The notes under the pieces were generated by a model. It was not told the origin of the DNA. It ran no database searches and saw nothing but the letters and a program-made list of their open reading frames with translations. Shown in pieces: positions 36,095 to 45,841 of a stretch of 64,000 nucleotides of DNA; the stretch's first letter is position 1; every line of letters begins with the position of its first letter. This stretch comes from Leptospira ainazelensis (GTDB lineage: Bacteria; Spirochaetota; Leptospiria; Leptospirales; Leptospiraceae). Position numbers and translations under genes: made by a program. The stretch is from positions 62,001 to 126,000 of the forward strand of contig NZ_JAFFPT010000014.1 in the NCBI RefSeq assembly GCF_016918785.1, written 5' to 3'.

Positions 36095-37649
36095 GTTGAT
36101 TCCAAGATTCTAATATTTTTTGACCCGCGATCATACTAAAGGCCATGATCGTAAAACTCGGATCCACGGAAGAAGAAGTGGGAAATACGGAAGAATCGCT
36201 AACGTAAAGATTTTTAGTTCCGTGAACCCGGTGCGAACTATTCACGACCGAAGTTTTGGGATCGGAACCCATTCTACAACCGCCTCCCGGATGAGGGGCC
36301 GCCATCAAAGAGGTGACCGGTTCGAGTGGAAGTCCGTCGATCTTATGAAGTTCCGATTTCGAACGAAGAATCATCGAAGTGGAATTCGGGATCAACACTT
36401 CCTTAGCTCCGGCCTCCAAATTGAGAAGGACCTGTTTTTTGTAAGTGTCTCTCATAGCTTTTTTTGTGATCGGTCCAAAGGAATAATTTACGTTTCTCCG
36501 ATTTCCGTTGACTGTGATGTTTCCTAATTCCGTTTCAATATCATCGAGCCACGCGATCGTACCGCCGAGTTTCGGTAAATTTTTCATATAACGTGTATGT
36601 TGTTCTCCAAAACCGGAGATCGTCGCCGCGATCGCTCCGGGTTGAATCTGGTTCGGCATCAACATATAGCCGCCTTCGAGATAGTTTCCATTCTCATCGT
36701 AACGAGCCAATCTAAATTCTTCCACTCCGTATGCTGCGGGAATATTTCTCCACTGAATGATATCCTCGTCGTAGAGCGCGTGAACAAAAAGAGTCGGATT
36801 GATGGAAACAAATTCTCCGAGCGCGGGAAGTTTTTTCTTCCATCCGTTTCTAAGTAAGAATGTGGAACTGCCGAATCCTCCCGCCGCAACTACAAAAACT
36901 TGAGCTTCGACTCGTATCCGGATCCCGTTTTCTTTGAGAGTTCTTCGATCGATCACGTTTGCGTCTATGGAAACGATTCTATCTCCCTCTACGTTAAGCT
37001 CCGTTGCTCTACAATCCGCGTAGATATCGGCCCCCGCGGAAAGCGCCATGGGAATATGAGTTACGAGTTGACTTTGTTTTGCTCCGAAAGCGCAACCCTG
37101 CATACAATGTCCCGATTTTTGACAGTTGTTTCTTGCTTGGGGAATTCGTCTTCCTTCCCATCCCAAAGATTGAGAAGCGCTTCTTACGAGTTCATTCATT
37201 CGATTGAAAAATTCGTCCTTTGCCGGGTGAACGTGAAGCCTTTTTTCCAAGATCGGCCATAACGGGGCAAGGTCTTCTTTTGTATGACCTTCTACTCCGT
37301 ATTTTTGAGACCAGAGTTGCAGCTTCTCATCGGGAGTTCTGTAACTGTCAGCCCAGTAGTGAACGGAGGCGCCGCCCACGTTGTTTCCGTAGACTATGTT
37401 TATCGTTCCGTCTTTCGTCGTAGCAAGATTTCTTTCTGCGGAAACTTTAGCCGCCATGTTGAGTTCGTGATTGTCAAAGGTTCCCGTGTGATAGTATCCT
37501 CCTTGTTCGAGCATAACTACCTTCTTTCCGCCTTCCGCGAGTTTGAGCGCAAGTGTAGAACCGCCGCATCCCGTACCGATGATACAAACATCGGCTTTTA
37601 CGGTTCGATTTTGATCGAGGTGTTTCCATTCGTAAATTTTTCCGGACAT
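36087..37649 (-). CDS. GMC-family oxidoreductase (FAD dehydrogenase)
   Basis: 520 residues with the FAD-binding dinucleotide fold at the N-terminus (CIIGTGCGGSTLALKLAEGG, about 21-40) and the C-terminal catalytic region containing HPGGGCRMGSDP, whose His is the active base, followed by VHGTKNLYVSDSSVFP and PSFTIMAFSMIAGQKI. A Cys-rich segment NNCQKSGHCMQGCAFGAKQ is typical of the membrane/cholesterol-oxidase-like GMC branch. It oxidises an alcohol or sterol-like substrate with an external acceptor. The partner subunit is encoded 8 bp upstream and the regulator downstream. Confidence 0.86.
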   Translation of the reverse strand: MSGKIYEWKHLDQNRTVKADVCIIGTGCGGSTLALKLAEGGKKVVMLEQGGYYHTGTFDNHELNMAAKVSAERNLATTKDGTINIVYGNNVGGASVHYWADSYRTPDEKLQLWSQKYGVEGHTKEDLAPLWPILEKRLHVHPAKDEFFNRMNELVRSASQSLGWEGRRIPQARNNCQKSGHCMQGCAFGAKQSQLVTHIPMALSAGADIYADCRATELNVEGDRIVSIDANVIDRRTLKENGIRIRVEAQVFVVAAGGFGSSTFLLRNGWKKKLPALGEFVSINPTLFVHALYDEDIIQWRNIPAAYGVEEFRLARYDENGNYLEGGYMLMPNQIQPGAIAATISGFGEQHTRYMKNLPKLGGTIAWLDDIETELGNITVNGNRRNVNYSFGPITKKAMRDTYKKQVLLNLEAGAKEVLIPNSTSMILRSKSELHKIDGLPLEPVTSLMAAPHPGGGCRMGSDPKTSVVNSSHRVHGTKNLYVSDSSVFPTSSSVDPSFTIMAFSMIAGQKILESWNQHG

Positions 37650-37657
37650 GATTTCTC

Positions 37658-38212
37658 CTAGTTCTTACGAACTTGTGTTTTATAGTAAATTCTGGATTCG
37701 CTGAGTTTTTCGGGAAAGTTCCCAAAAGGTCCGTCATAACCGATTTCCTTCCAGGTGCTTTTGTGACCATAGTAAACGAGCATCACGACCATACGAACGC
37801 TGGAGACGATGTTGCGGACGAGTTCGGATTCCGATTGTAAAGCGCCGTTTAGGAATTCTCTGGCTTCTTCTTTTTTTAATTTTGAAAAACGACTCCAATA
37901 CCCGAATCGGATCGGAAGAAATTCCAAGATCCACATCGCGGTATCAAAATCTCCACTGATGGAAGAATCGACAAAGAAGAGTTCTTCGTCCAAACGCGAG
38001 ATTACTTCCGACTCTTCTATATCCGGAAAACCTTCGTCCTCCGGCAGAACCGCTTTTGCAAACGAAGAGAGTGTTTCTTCCGTGGAGCGACTGAAAAACA
38101 ATCGTGTCAGTTTTCGAGTCGATCTCAGAACGAAACCGACGGTTCCAAGAAGAAACACGCTCAAAATCGAGGTGAGGATAAATTTTTTTCTGGAGAGTTT
38201 TGTTGAATTCAT
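37658..38212 (-). CDS. Gluconate 2-dehydrogenase subunit 3-like protein
   Basis: 184 residues with an N-terminal basic and hydrophobic export segment (MNSTKLSRKKFILTSILSVF) and a helical domain ending in MLVYYGHKSTWKEIGYDGPFG, which matches the gluconate 2-dehydrogenase small-subunit type. Such subunits pair with GMC dehydrogenases at the membrane. Its start is directly preceded by the operator, leaving no room for a Shine-Dalgarno, so the mRNA may be leaderless. It is first in the three-gene operon. Confidence 0.72.
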   Translation of the reverse strand: MNSTKLSRKKFILTSILSVFLLGTVGFVLRSTRKLTRLFFSRSTEETLSSFAKAVLPEDEGFPDIEESEVISRLDEELFFVDSSISGDFDTAMWILEFLPIRFGYWSRFSKLKKEEAREFLNGALQSESELVRNIVSSVRMVVMLVYYGHKSTWKEIGYDGPFGNFPEKLSESRIYYKTQVRKN

Positions 38213-38238
38213 AATTGTACCGATCGGTCAGTACAATT
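38213..38238 (-). promoter_or_regulatory. TetR-type operator abutting a start codon
   Basis: The inverted arms AATTGTAC (38213-38220) and GTACAATT (38231-38238) flank CGATCGGTCA, giving a 26-bp near-palindrome whose middle has ACCGATCGGT. This is the form bound by many TetR regulators (ACCGNNCGGT cores). It ends at the base before the ATG of the operon's first gene, so the promoter must lie in the preceding 40 bp. Confidence 0.6.
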
Positions 38239-38550
38239 ATTGATCCACGTTTTTAGTAAAGAAAAAATCGAGCGTTGTTCTAAAATAAAATTCCATCGGA
38301 TGCTCAAACCCGTTTGTAAGAGTTCTGGATAAGGATTGGAGTCGAAGTTTTTTCTCAAAATTCTCGCCAAAACGGTTTTAACGAGGATAGATCTTTCTTT
38401 TTGAAGATGCGGTTTGTTGCAGTTATATAGAATAATTTATTTCCACGTCGGCAAAAATAACATAGAATTGCCGGAAAAAAGATTTAAAAAATCCAAATCT
38501 TTGATTGAATTTTGTATTCCTTGAGTATTGCGAGGAGGCGAAAGCATTTC
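38239..38550. other. Intergenic region between divergent operons
   Basis: No gene is supported. It lies between the leftward GMC operon and the rightward signalling cassette, so both promoters should be here. There is an AT-rich stretch near 38410-38460 (TTGCAGTTATATAGAATAAT) but no clear -35/-10 pair. Confidence 0.3.
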
Positions 38551-40593
38551 ATGAATTCTCGATTAGGATCTCACGAAATAAAATCTCCGATCTTTCACTC
38601 CGATAAATTTGGAGTTTATCTTTCCTCGAATCCGGAGTTCCGGACGTTTTTGGAATTGGAGTCGATCGGAGAACGATCGAACGTGATCTCTAATTCCGCG
38701 TCGGAGATCATCGCCGAATTTGCGAGGAATGCGTTTGAAGACAAACTCATTCTTCTCATCGAATTTAAAACCGAAGCGGGTTTTACCAAAAGAAGATCCG
38801 TTTTTTTTAGAAAAATTTTCAAGGATGAGGAAGTTCTTGAAATCGAAGGAGTCATTCTTCCCGAGATAACCAGAACTAAAAAAGCCAGAGGGAAAAGAAC
38901 TATCGCCGTCAATCGTACTTATCTCATTCGAAACGAAATTACTCAGTGGATTCTTAGATCCAAATCGGTTCAGGAACTCTATACCGGCGTTTGTAAAATT
39001 CTCAAAGCCGAAGAGAATTTAGGTTTTGTCTGTTTTGGAACGGTAGAATCTAGGAAAAACATAATATTCCAAGTTGCTTTTGCAGGTGAAAGCCAGTTTA
39101 TCTTTAAGACCGAAACCGAAGGAATGGATTTGGGACCGGGTCTCAGAGCGATCGTTACCGGGAAGCCTCTTATCATCGACGACATTCACAACGCGGACGA
39201 GTTCGGCAATTGGAAAGAAACCTGTGTTCAATTCGGTTATCAATCGATGGGCATCTTTCCTATTTTTTTGTTAAAAGAATTGGTCTCCGTCCTTTGTATC
39301 TTTTCCAAAGAGAAACACTATTTTTTGGAAGACGAGGCAGGAATCTATTCCGAAATCACAAAGGATTTGGCTCTTGGTCTAAAAAATATAAGGGAAAGCG
39401 AACAAAGATTTTTAGCGGTAAACGCGTTACGCGAAAGCGACGAAAGATTTCAGGCTATCTTTGAAACCGTTGTGGATGCGATCATCATGATCACGCCAAA
39501 AGGAACCATCATGATGTTCAACACCGCGGCGGAAAAAATGTTCGGTTACGGTTTTACCGAGGTTGTAGGTAAGAATATAAAATTTCTGATGCCCGAGCCC
39601 TATCACTCCGAACACGACGAATATCTGAAACGATACGTTGAAACACGGGAAAAAAAGATCATCGGAATCGGAAGAGAAGTTGTAGCTCTCAAAAAAGACG
39701 GTACAAAATTTCCCGTGGAACTCGCCGTTTCCGAATTCTCCCAAAACCAGAATCAATACTTTGTCGGGGTCATTCGAGATTCCACGCTGCGAAAAAAATC
39801 TGAGAACGATCTAAGGGAAAAGACGAGCGCTCTGGAAGAATTGAACCGGGGGCTCGAAGCTCGTGTGGAATCGGAGATCCAAAAACGGAGAGAACAGGAA
39901 AAGGCGATGATAGTCCGGTCTAGATTGGCGGATATGGGCGAAATGATCGGTAATATCGCCCATCAGTGGAGACAACCTCTGAACGCGATCTCCCTCTGTG
40001 TACAGGATTTTTCGTATGCGTATTCGGAAGGGAAACTCGACGAAGAATATATCGAAGATTCCACAAACAAGATCATGAATCTTGTGGAACAGATGTCGGC
40101 AACCATAGACGATTTTCGGAATTATTTTCGTCCGAATAAAACGAAGGAAAAATTTTCGTTAAAAACCTTGATACAAAAATCGTTCTCATTGGTTTCCGAA
40201 AGTTTAAAAAATCAAAATATTAGTATTTACTTTAATCCTAATGAAGATTATCAAGTATTCGGTTTTCCTAATGAATTCTCCCAGGTGATTTTGAATATAA
40301 TCGCAAATTCAAGGGATGCACTTATGGAATCTCATCCGGACGAACCTTCGATTCACGTGGATATTCGCAAAGAAGGAGAAAAAAAAATGGTGACCATTCG
40401 GGACAACGGAGGAGGGATCGACTCCTCGATATTAGAAAAACTTTTTCAGCCTTATTTTACGACAAAGGATCAAGGAAAGGGAACCGGAATCGGTCTTTAT
40501 ATGTCCAAGTCAATCATCGAAAACAATATGGACGGGAAAATTTACGCTTATAATTCCGATCAGGGAGCCGTGATGGTGATCGAACTTCCATGA
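38551..40593 (+). CDS. GAF-PAS sensor histidine kinase
   Basis: 680 residues from ATG 38551 (MNSRLGSHEIKSPI), preceded by GAGGAGG 12 nt upstream; a TTG at 38512 is possible. It has no membrane segment, so it is a cytoplasmic sensor. An N-terminal region is followed by a GAF-like domain (about 135-285), a PAS domain (about 305-415, with FQAIFETVVDAIIMI), a coiled linker, and a kinase core with His471 in IAHQWRQPLNAIS, N-box NIIANSRDAL, and G-boxes DNGGGI and KGTGIGLYMSKSI. The ATPase site is intact. Its stop overlaps the receiver gene by 4 bp. Confidence 0.85.
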   Translation: MNSRLGSHEIKSPIFHSDKFGVYLSSNPEFRTFLELESIGERSNVISNSASEIIAEFARNAFEDKLILLIEFKTEAGFTKRRSVFFRKIFKDEEVLEIEGVILPEITRTKKARGKRTIAVNRTYLIRNEITQWILRSKSVQELYTGVCKILKAEENLGFVCFGTVESRKNIIFQVAFAGESQFIFKTETEGMDLGPGLRAIVTGKPLIIDDIHNADEFGNWKETCVQFGYQSMGIFPIFLLKELVSVLCIFSKEKHYFLEDEAGIYSEITKDLALGLKNIRESEQRFLAVNALRESDERFQAIFETVVDAIIMITPKGTIMMFNTAAEKMFGYGFTEVVGKNIKFLMPEPYHSEHDEYLKRYVETREKKIIGIGREVVALKKDGTKFPVELAVSEFSQNQNQYFVGVIRDSTLRKKSENDLREKTSALEELNRGLEARVESEIQKRREQEKAMIVRSRLADMGEMIGNIAHQWRQPLNAISLCVQDFSYAYSEGKLDEEYIEDSTNKIMNLVEQMSATIDDFRNYFRPNKTKEKFSLKTLIQKSFSLVSESLKNQNISIYFNPNEDYQVFGFPNEFSQVILNIIANSRDALMESHPDEPSIHVDIRKEGEKKMVTIRDNGGGIDSSILEKLFQPYFTTKDQGKGTGIGLYMSKSIIENNMDGKIYAYNSDQGAVMVIELP

Positions 40594-40958
40594 ATCGGAT
40601 CGCATTAAAACTTTTGTATGTAGAAGACGAAGAATTAATCCGGGTAACGATGGTTCGTTTTTTAGAACGTTTTTTGACTTCGGTTCGTTCCGCAGAAAAC
40701 GGTAAAGTCGCTTGGGATGTGTTCCTTGAGTATCAACCCGACGTTGTTATTACCGATCTCAAGATGCCGTTGTTAGACGGAATCGAACTTACAAAAAAAA
40801 TTAGGGAATACAATTTGAATATTCCGATTGCCGCGATGACCGCCTTCTCAGAACCTGAGATTATCGACGAAGCTCGTAAAGCGGGAGCAACCGAAATTTT
40901 TATCAAACCTGTGAACGTTGAAAGGATAAGGGAGCTTCTGCTTACATATGAAAAATAG
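40590..40958 (+). CDS. Single-domain response regulator (receiver)
   Basis: 122 residues, receiver only, with no output domain. Asp56 in VITDLKMP is the phosphoacceptor, the acidic pair is Glu12/Asp13, and Lys106 (FIKPVN) is conserved. The start overlaps the kinase stop (ATGA), so this is its cognate partner. It may relay to another protein, for instance the ODP or cyclase encoded immediately downstream. Confidence 0.88.
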   Translation: MNRIALKLLYVEDEELIRVTMVRFLERFLTSVRSAENGKVAWDVFLEYQPDVVITDLKMPLLDGIELTKKIREYNLNIPIAAMTAFSEPEIIDEARKAGATEIFIKPVNVERIRELLLTYEK

Positions 40959-41022
40959 AATATTTGTAATCCGACGTATGTATTTATAACTAAGGTCGTC
41001 AAGACCGAAAGGAGTCGGTCCC

Positions 41023-41853
41023 TTGTCTGAGAACGATATAGCTCAAGCGGAAACGCAGAAGAATATTCCGAGAGAATTGACTCTCGAAATCGATACCAAT
41101 TATGCGGTAGAAATCGCGGAAGATATCTACTGGATCGGATTCTACGATCAAAGAGAGTCCCTTCACTGTAATCCCTATATGATCAAAAACGGTGATAGCA
41201 CCATTCTGATCGACCCCGGCTCCATTCCAGACTTCCCCGTTGTGGCCAGAAAGGTTTTCTCCCTCGTAGCTCCGAACTCCATCGAAACCATCATCTTACA
41301 ACACCAGGATCCGGACCTCTGCGCGAACGTTCCGATCTTTGAAGACTTAAGCGGCGATAGTCCCGTGCAGATCGTCGCGGAAACAAGAACCGTCTATCTG
41401 ATCAAACACTACGGTGTTAAAGGAAGTATCATTCGTATCGGCGATGAATTGACGTATTTTTCCACGCCTAGCGGAAGGGAACTTCAGTTTATCAGCACAC
41501 CGTTTGCACATTCCCCAGGGGCTATGATTACTTTCGATCTAAAGTCGCGTGTCCTTTTTACGAGCGATATTTTGGGCGGGTTGGGAAGGGAATGGTCCTT
41601 GTATCACGACAAAAAAGCTTTGGACAACATGAAGACATTTATGCAGGCTTATATTCCTTCCAATCTCGCTCTACGTTATGCTCTTTTGAAGATCATGAGC
41701 TTTGACGCCGAGGTGATCGCGCCGCAACACGGACAAATCATTCGTAAGGAACAACTCCCCGACATCATCGACGAACTTTGGAACCTTCCCTGCGGACTCG
41801 ATTTGATCAAGGACGATTGGATTCAAAAGGCGAGAAAGGGTGAACTGCGTTGA
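41023..41853 (+). CDS. MBL-fold di-iron protein, ODP type
   Basis: 276 residues. A metallo-beta-lactamase-fold domain with the FprA/ODP metal set: His94, Asp96 and Asp98 in LQHQDPDLC, His163 (FAHSPG), Asp182 (TSDILG) and His236 (PQHGQII). ODP proteins bind a di-iron centre and oxygen; in Treponema a related protein serves as an oxygen and iron sensor for chemotaxis. There is no flavodoxin domain. TTG at 41023 is the start, with an excellent AAAGGAG 8 nt before it. It sits in the kinase-receiver-ODP-cyclase cassette and overlaps the cyclase by 4 bp. Confidence 0.82.
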   Translation: MSENDIAQAETQKNIPRELTLEIDTNYAVEIAEDIYWIGFYDQRESLHCNPYMIKNGDSTILIDPGSIPDFPVVARKVFSLVAPNSIETIILQHQDPDLCANVPIFEDLSGDSPVQIVAETRTVYLIKHYGVKGSIIRIGDELTYFSTPSGRELQFISTPFAHSPGAMITFDLKSRVLFTSDILGGLGREWSLYHDKKALDNMKTFMQAYIPSNLALRYALLKIMSFDAEVIAPQHGQIIRKEQLPDIIDELWNLPCGLDLIKDDWIQKARKGELR

Positions 41854-42833
41854 ACGAGTTAGCCGAATTCGCCAAGAACATCGCGCTCGGAACTCCCGAA
41901 GACATCATTCAAAGAGAGGAGGATTATTTCCGAGCTCTCAGCCGGATCGTTCGATATCGAAACAAGGAAGCTCTTACCCGTGAGATGATGAATCACATCG
42001 TCAACAGCGATCGTAATCGGATTCTCGAGGAGAAAAAAAAAGCGGACGTACTTTTACAAAACATTCTTCCGGAATATATGATCGAAGAATTGAAGCTGAA
42101 AGGAAAAGTTCGACCCATTCAGCACGAGAACGCCGTAGTAATTCTTACCGACTTTGTGGGATTTTCGGATATCAGCCGTTATATGAGTCCGAACGAACTC
42201 TTAAAGGAACTTTCGATCTATTTCGACGAGTTCGAAAAAATATGCACTCAACACAGAATCGAAAAAGTAAAAACGATCGGGGACGCATTTCTTGCGGTCG
42301 GAGGTTTGGGCGGATATAAAAGAACGGCAAAATTGGATTCCCTTTTGGCCTCTTTGAAGATGATGGAATATACGGAGAATCGCAAAAAGGAAAGAATGAA
42401 AAACGGAGAGGAGGCCTGGGGGCTTCGGATCGCGATTCATTCTGGAACCTTGATCGCCGGGGTGGTCGGACATACAAAGATCGCCTTCGATATCTGGGGA
42501 CATACCGTTAACCTCGCTTCTCGGATCGAGAATATCGGCGAACCGGGAAAGATCACGGTTTCTAAATCCGTTTACAACGACGTCCGCGATTATTTCGATT
42601 GTTCTTATATCGGAATGAAAGAATTGAAAGGAGTCGGTCAGCACGACATCTACACGATCGATTCCATCAAAAAGAAATTGTCCAGTCCGAACTCCGTTCA
42701 TACACCGGGTCCGAATTTTCAAAAACTCTATCGTGCCCTGGAAAGCGGAAAACACATCATGCTCCTGGACGGAAAATACCATATTTCAAATCCGAGTCGC
42801 CCCGAGAAAAAAAATGTCTTAACCAGAGACTAA
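41850..42833 (+). CDS. Class III adenylate cyclase
   Basis: 327 residues; a helical N-terminus (about 1-85) and a catalytic domain (about 90-270) that makes cAMP from ATP. Metal Asp101 (LTDFVGFSDI) and Asp145 (KTIGDAFLAVGG), purine-recognition Lys141 and Asp214 (FDIWGHTVN), and transition-state Asn221 and Arg225 are all present, so it should be an active adenylate rather than guanylate cyclase. No sensor or membrane domain is fused. The TTG start overlaps the preceding stop (TTGA), so it is translated with the ODP protein, which is its likely regulator. Confidence 0.86.
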   Translation: MNELAEFAKNIALGTPEDIIQREEDYFRALSRIVRYRNKEALTREMMNHIVNSDRNRILEEKKKADVLLQNILPEYMIEELKLKGKVRPIQHENAVVILTDFVGFSDISRYMSPNELLKELSIYFDEFEKICTQHRIEKVKTIGDAFLAVGGLGGYKRTAKLDSLLASLKMMEYTENRKKERMKNGEEAWGLRIAIHSGTLIAGVVGHTKIAFDIWGHTVNLASRIENIGEPGKITVSKSVYNDVRDYFDCSYIGMKELKGVGQHDIYTIDSIKKKLSSPNSVHTPGPNFQKLYRALESGKHIMLLDGKYHISNPSRPEKKNVLTRD

Positions 42834-42948
42834 GGATTTCGTTTGATCCGAAACAAAATCGAATGAAATTTAAGAATTCAACTTAAAACAGGATTTACCT
42901 TCGTCTGGCGTACCGTTCCATGTAAAGAAATCGACCTTCTTTACGACA

Positions 42949-44073
42949 GTGAAATCCAAAAACGAACCCATTTCCTCCGAGCTTCTTTTAAAACTAAGAA
43001 AGTCCTTACTTTCCTGGTTTCAAAAAAACAAAAGAGAACTCCCTTTTAGAATCAATAAAAACGCGTATCGGATTTGGGTGAGCGAAATTATGCTCCAACA
43101 AACCCGCGTCGCGGCGATGTTGCCGATCTACGAAACATTCTTAAAAAGATTCCCGGATCCAATTGCATTGAAGGAAGCCTCGGAAGACGAGGTCATGAAA
43201 TACTGGAAAGGTCTCGGTTATTATTCTCGAGCGCGGAATTTAAAAAAAGGCGCAGCACTTTTGGTCGAAAAATTTTCGGGAGAATTTCCGAAGGACTACG
43301 AGGACGCGCTGTCGATACCGGGTGTGGGAAGTTATACCGCGTCCGCAGTATTATCGATCGCTTATGGAAAACATCACGCCGTTTTAGACGGAAACGTTAA
43401 GCGAGTCTTGTCTAGACTTTTTTTGATCGAACAAGATCCGCTTCTCGGTTCTACAAATCAACTTTTGGGCGGTCTCGCCCAAGAATTATTAACTCCGGAT
43501 TTTGCGGGAGATCACAACGAAGCGATGATGGAATTAGGAGCCCTTGTTTGTGTTCCCGTTCCGATTTGTGAATCTTGTCCTTTTATCGACGGCTGTGAAG
43601 CGAGAGCGGTCGGAAAAGAAAGGGAAATTCCGGTATCAAAGTCCGTCGACAATTGGGTGGATTTGGATCTACACTTTTTATTCTTAAAATCGGAAGGACA
43701 AATTCTTCTTTTAAAATATCCCGGAAGAAGATTTTTCAAAACGATCTATTCGCTTCCGTTTAGGATCGAAGGGAATCATCCCTATGAAAAGGATTCCATC
43801 GCCGAACAGTTGTTTGACGGCTCCCTTATGAAAACACATTCAAAAACCGCTAAACATTCCATAACCAACCATAGAATTCGGCTGATGTTCAGCGAAAGTT
43901 CGGAGGATCGAATTCGAATCGAAAGGATCCTGAGTAAAAAAGAAAATCTGCTTTTTAAATGGGTGAGTGAAGAGGATCTCAAAGAAGAATTTCCTTCTTC
44001 CATTTCCGGAAAGCTGATCCAACTCAAAAATAAAACGATAAAACAACCGGATCTTCCGGTGGGAAAAATATGA
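42949..44073 (+). CDS. mutY: A/G-specific adenine glycosylase MutY
   Basis: Removes adenine mispaired with 8-oxoguanine. 374 residues from GTG 42949. The HhH-GPD core has [15 protein letters not shown] (catalytic Glu), [13 protein letters not shown] (helix-hairpin-helix) and LDGNVKRVL (catalytic Asp). The C-terminal NUDIX-like domain for 8-oxoG recognition (about 225-365) is present but diverged. The cluster loop reads [16 protein letters not shown], so spacing is CX5CX2CX5C against the usual CX6CX2CX5C; the iron-sulfur cluster should still form. It overlaps the ubiD-like gene by 4 bp. Confidence 0.92.
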   Translation: MKSKNEPISSELLLKLRKSLLSWFQKNKRELPFRINKNAYRIWVSEIMLQQTRVAAMLPIYETFLKRFPDPIALKEASEDEVMKYWKGLGYYSRARNLKKGAALLVEKFSGEFPKDYEDALSIPGVGSYTASAVLSIAYGKHHAVLDGNVKRVLSRLFLIEQDPLLGSTNQLLGGLAQELLTPDFAGDHNEAMMELGALVCVPVPICESCPFIDGCEARAVGKEREIPVSKSVDNWVDLDLHFLFLKSEGQILLLKYPGRRFFKTIYSLPFRIEGNHPYEKDSIAEQLFDGSLMKTHSKTAKHSITNHRIRLMFSESSEDRIRIERILSKKENLLFKWVSEEDLKEEFPSSISGKLIQLKNKTIKQPDLPVGKI

Positions 44074-45827
44074 AAATCAGATCCACGAGCGACTTTGTAA
44101 AAGAATTACAGAAACAAAAAGAACTTTTAGTGATCGAAGAGGAAGTGGATCCGATTTTAGAATTGGCTGAAATCCAAAGACGAGTCGTCGCCAAACGTGG
44201 TCCCGCCGTTTTATTCAGAAACGTAAAAGGATCCAAGTTTTCCGTGGCTACTAATCTATACGGTTCCGAAAAAAGGATGAGAATCGCTTTCGGCGAGGAT
44301 CCCGTAAAGTTTGTGCAAAAAATTGCATATACCATTCAACACTTTCTTCCGCCTTCCTCTTCCAAGGTTTGGGCCTTGCGTCATCTCGCTTTTCAGGCTC
44401 TGAAAGTCGGATTAAAAAAAGTCGGTTCCGCACCCGTTCTCGATAATACATTAGAATCTTTGCATGAACTTCCCGCCATAAAATCCTGGCCGATGGACGG
44501 AGGTAAATTCGTAACCTTGCCTCTGGTTTATACTGAAAGTCCTAAAACGGGAAAGGGAAATTTAGGAATGTATAGGATCCAGATCCACGGACCTTTGGAA
44601 ACCGGGATGCACATTCAGATCCATAGAGGCGGTGGGAATCATTATTTCGAAGCCGAGAGGGAAGGAAACGGATTACCGGTTCATATCTATGCCGGAGGAC
44701 CTCCCGGTCTTACGATCGCGGCCGTAGCTCCTCTTCCTGAAGAAATCAGCGAACTCATTCTCGCATCGTTATTGTTAGGTGAAAAATTAAAAATTTACAA
44801 AAACGGAAGCGTAAGTCAGCTTCCGATCGTAGCAGACGCGGACTTTTTAATTTCGGGAATCATTCCGCCTAAGATTCGTAAGCCGGAAGGTCCGTTCGGG
44901 GATCACTACGGTTACTACGCTCTCAAACACGACTATCCGGTCGTGCGGGTAAAAAATATATTTCATAGAAAAGACGCGATCTGGCCCGCGACGGTTGTAG
45001 GACGTCCTCCTCAGGAAGATCACTGGATCGCGGAATATCTTCAGGATTTATTGTCGCCGATGTTTCCGGTAGTAATGCCAGCCGTGAAAGGTGTTTGGGC
45101 TTATGAAGAATCCGGAGTTCATTCCCTCGCGGCCGCGGTCGTTAAGGAACGATACCAAGGAGAGGCGTTTACCGGCGCCCTTCGAATCCTGGGAGAAGGA
45201 CAACTTTCTTTGACGAAAGTATTACTAGTCACCGATCAGAACGTGGATCTCAAAAACTTTAGAAATACGTTTATTAGCGTATTAGAAAGAATGAATCCGA
45301 TTACGGATCTTCACATTTTCTCCAATATTTCCCAGGACACTTTGGACTATACGGGACCGGAAGTGAACAAAGGAAGTAAGGCGATTTTTCTCGGATCCGG
45401 TAAAAAGAAAAATTCCTTAAAAACCGGATTCAAAGGGAAGTTCGTAAACTCTTCTTTTTACGATCCGATCGTCGTCTATCCCGGAGTATTGGTCGTCTCG
45501 GGCAAAAAATACAAGAAGAACGACGGACTTCCGGCGAAACTTTTAAAGGAGAAATGTATTCAGGATTTTTTACTCGTGTTTATCGTAGACGATTCCAAGG
45601 ATGCAACCCGTTCTGATCACGATTTTATCTGGTCCATCTTTACACGTTTCGAACCTGCGGGAGATATCTATGCAGACACGAAATTAATCCGAAATCATCC
45701 GGGTCTCTATCCGCCCGTCGTGATCGACTGCAGACTCAAGGATTGGTATCCTCCTTTGACGGAAGCCGACGGTCAGACCGTGAAAAGGGTGGACGATAGA
45801 TTTGGTAGACTCTTAGACTCTCTTTAG
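44070..45827 (+). CDS. UbiD-family decarboxylase
   Basis: 585 residues of the prenylated-FMN-dependent decarboxylase family (UbiD, or the futalosine-type menaquinone enzyme). The characteristic motifs are [13 protein letters not shown], the Glu-containing [11 protein letters not shown] and RTDHD-like SDHDFIW near the end. It needs a UbiX partner, which is not in the window. Leptospires use menaquinone, so a menaquinone role is likely. The start overlaps mutY (ATGA). Confidence 0.87.
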   Translation: MKIRSTSDFVKELQKQKELLVIEEEVDPILELAEIQRRVVAKRGPAVLFRNVKGSKFSVATNLYGSEKRMRIAFGEDPVKFVQKIAYTIQHFLPPSSSKVWALRHLAFQALKVGLKKVGSAPVLDNTLESLHELPAIKSWPMDGGKFVTLPLVYTESPKTGKGNLGMYRIQIHGPLETGMHIQIHRGGGNHYFEAEREGNGLPVHIYAGGPPGLTIAAVAPLPEEISELILASLLLGEKLKIYKNGSVSQLPIVADADFLISGIIPPKIRKPEGPFGDHYGYYALKHDYPVVRVKNIFHRKDAIWPATVVGRPPQEDHWIAEYLQDLLSPMFPVVMPAVKGVWAYEESGVHSLAAAVVKERYQGEAFTGALRILGEGQLSLTKVLLVTDQNVDLKNFRNTFISVLERMNPITDLHIFSNISQDTLDYTGPEVNKGSKAIFLGSGKKKNSLKTGFKGKFVNSSFYDPIVVYPGVLVVSGKKYKKNDGLPAKLLKEKCIQDFLLVFIVDDSKDATRSDHDFIWSIFTRFEPAGDIYADTKLIRNHPGLYPPVVIDCRLKDWYPPLTEADGQTVKRVDDRFGRLLDSL

Positions 45828-45841
45828 GAAATTAGAATTTT

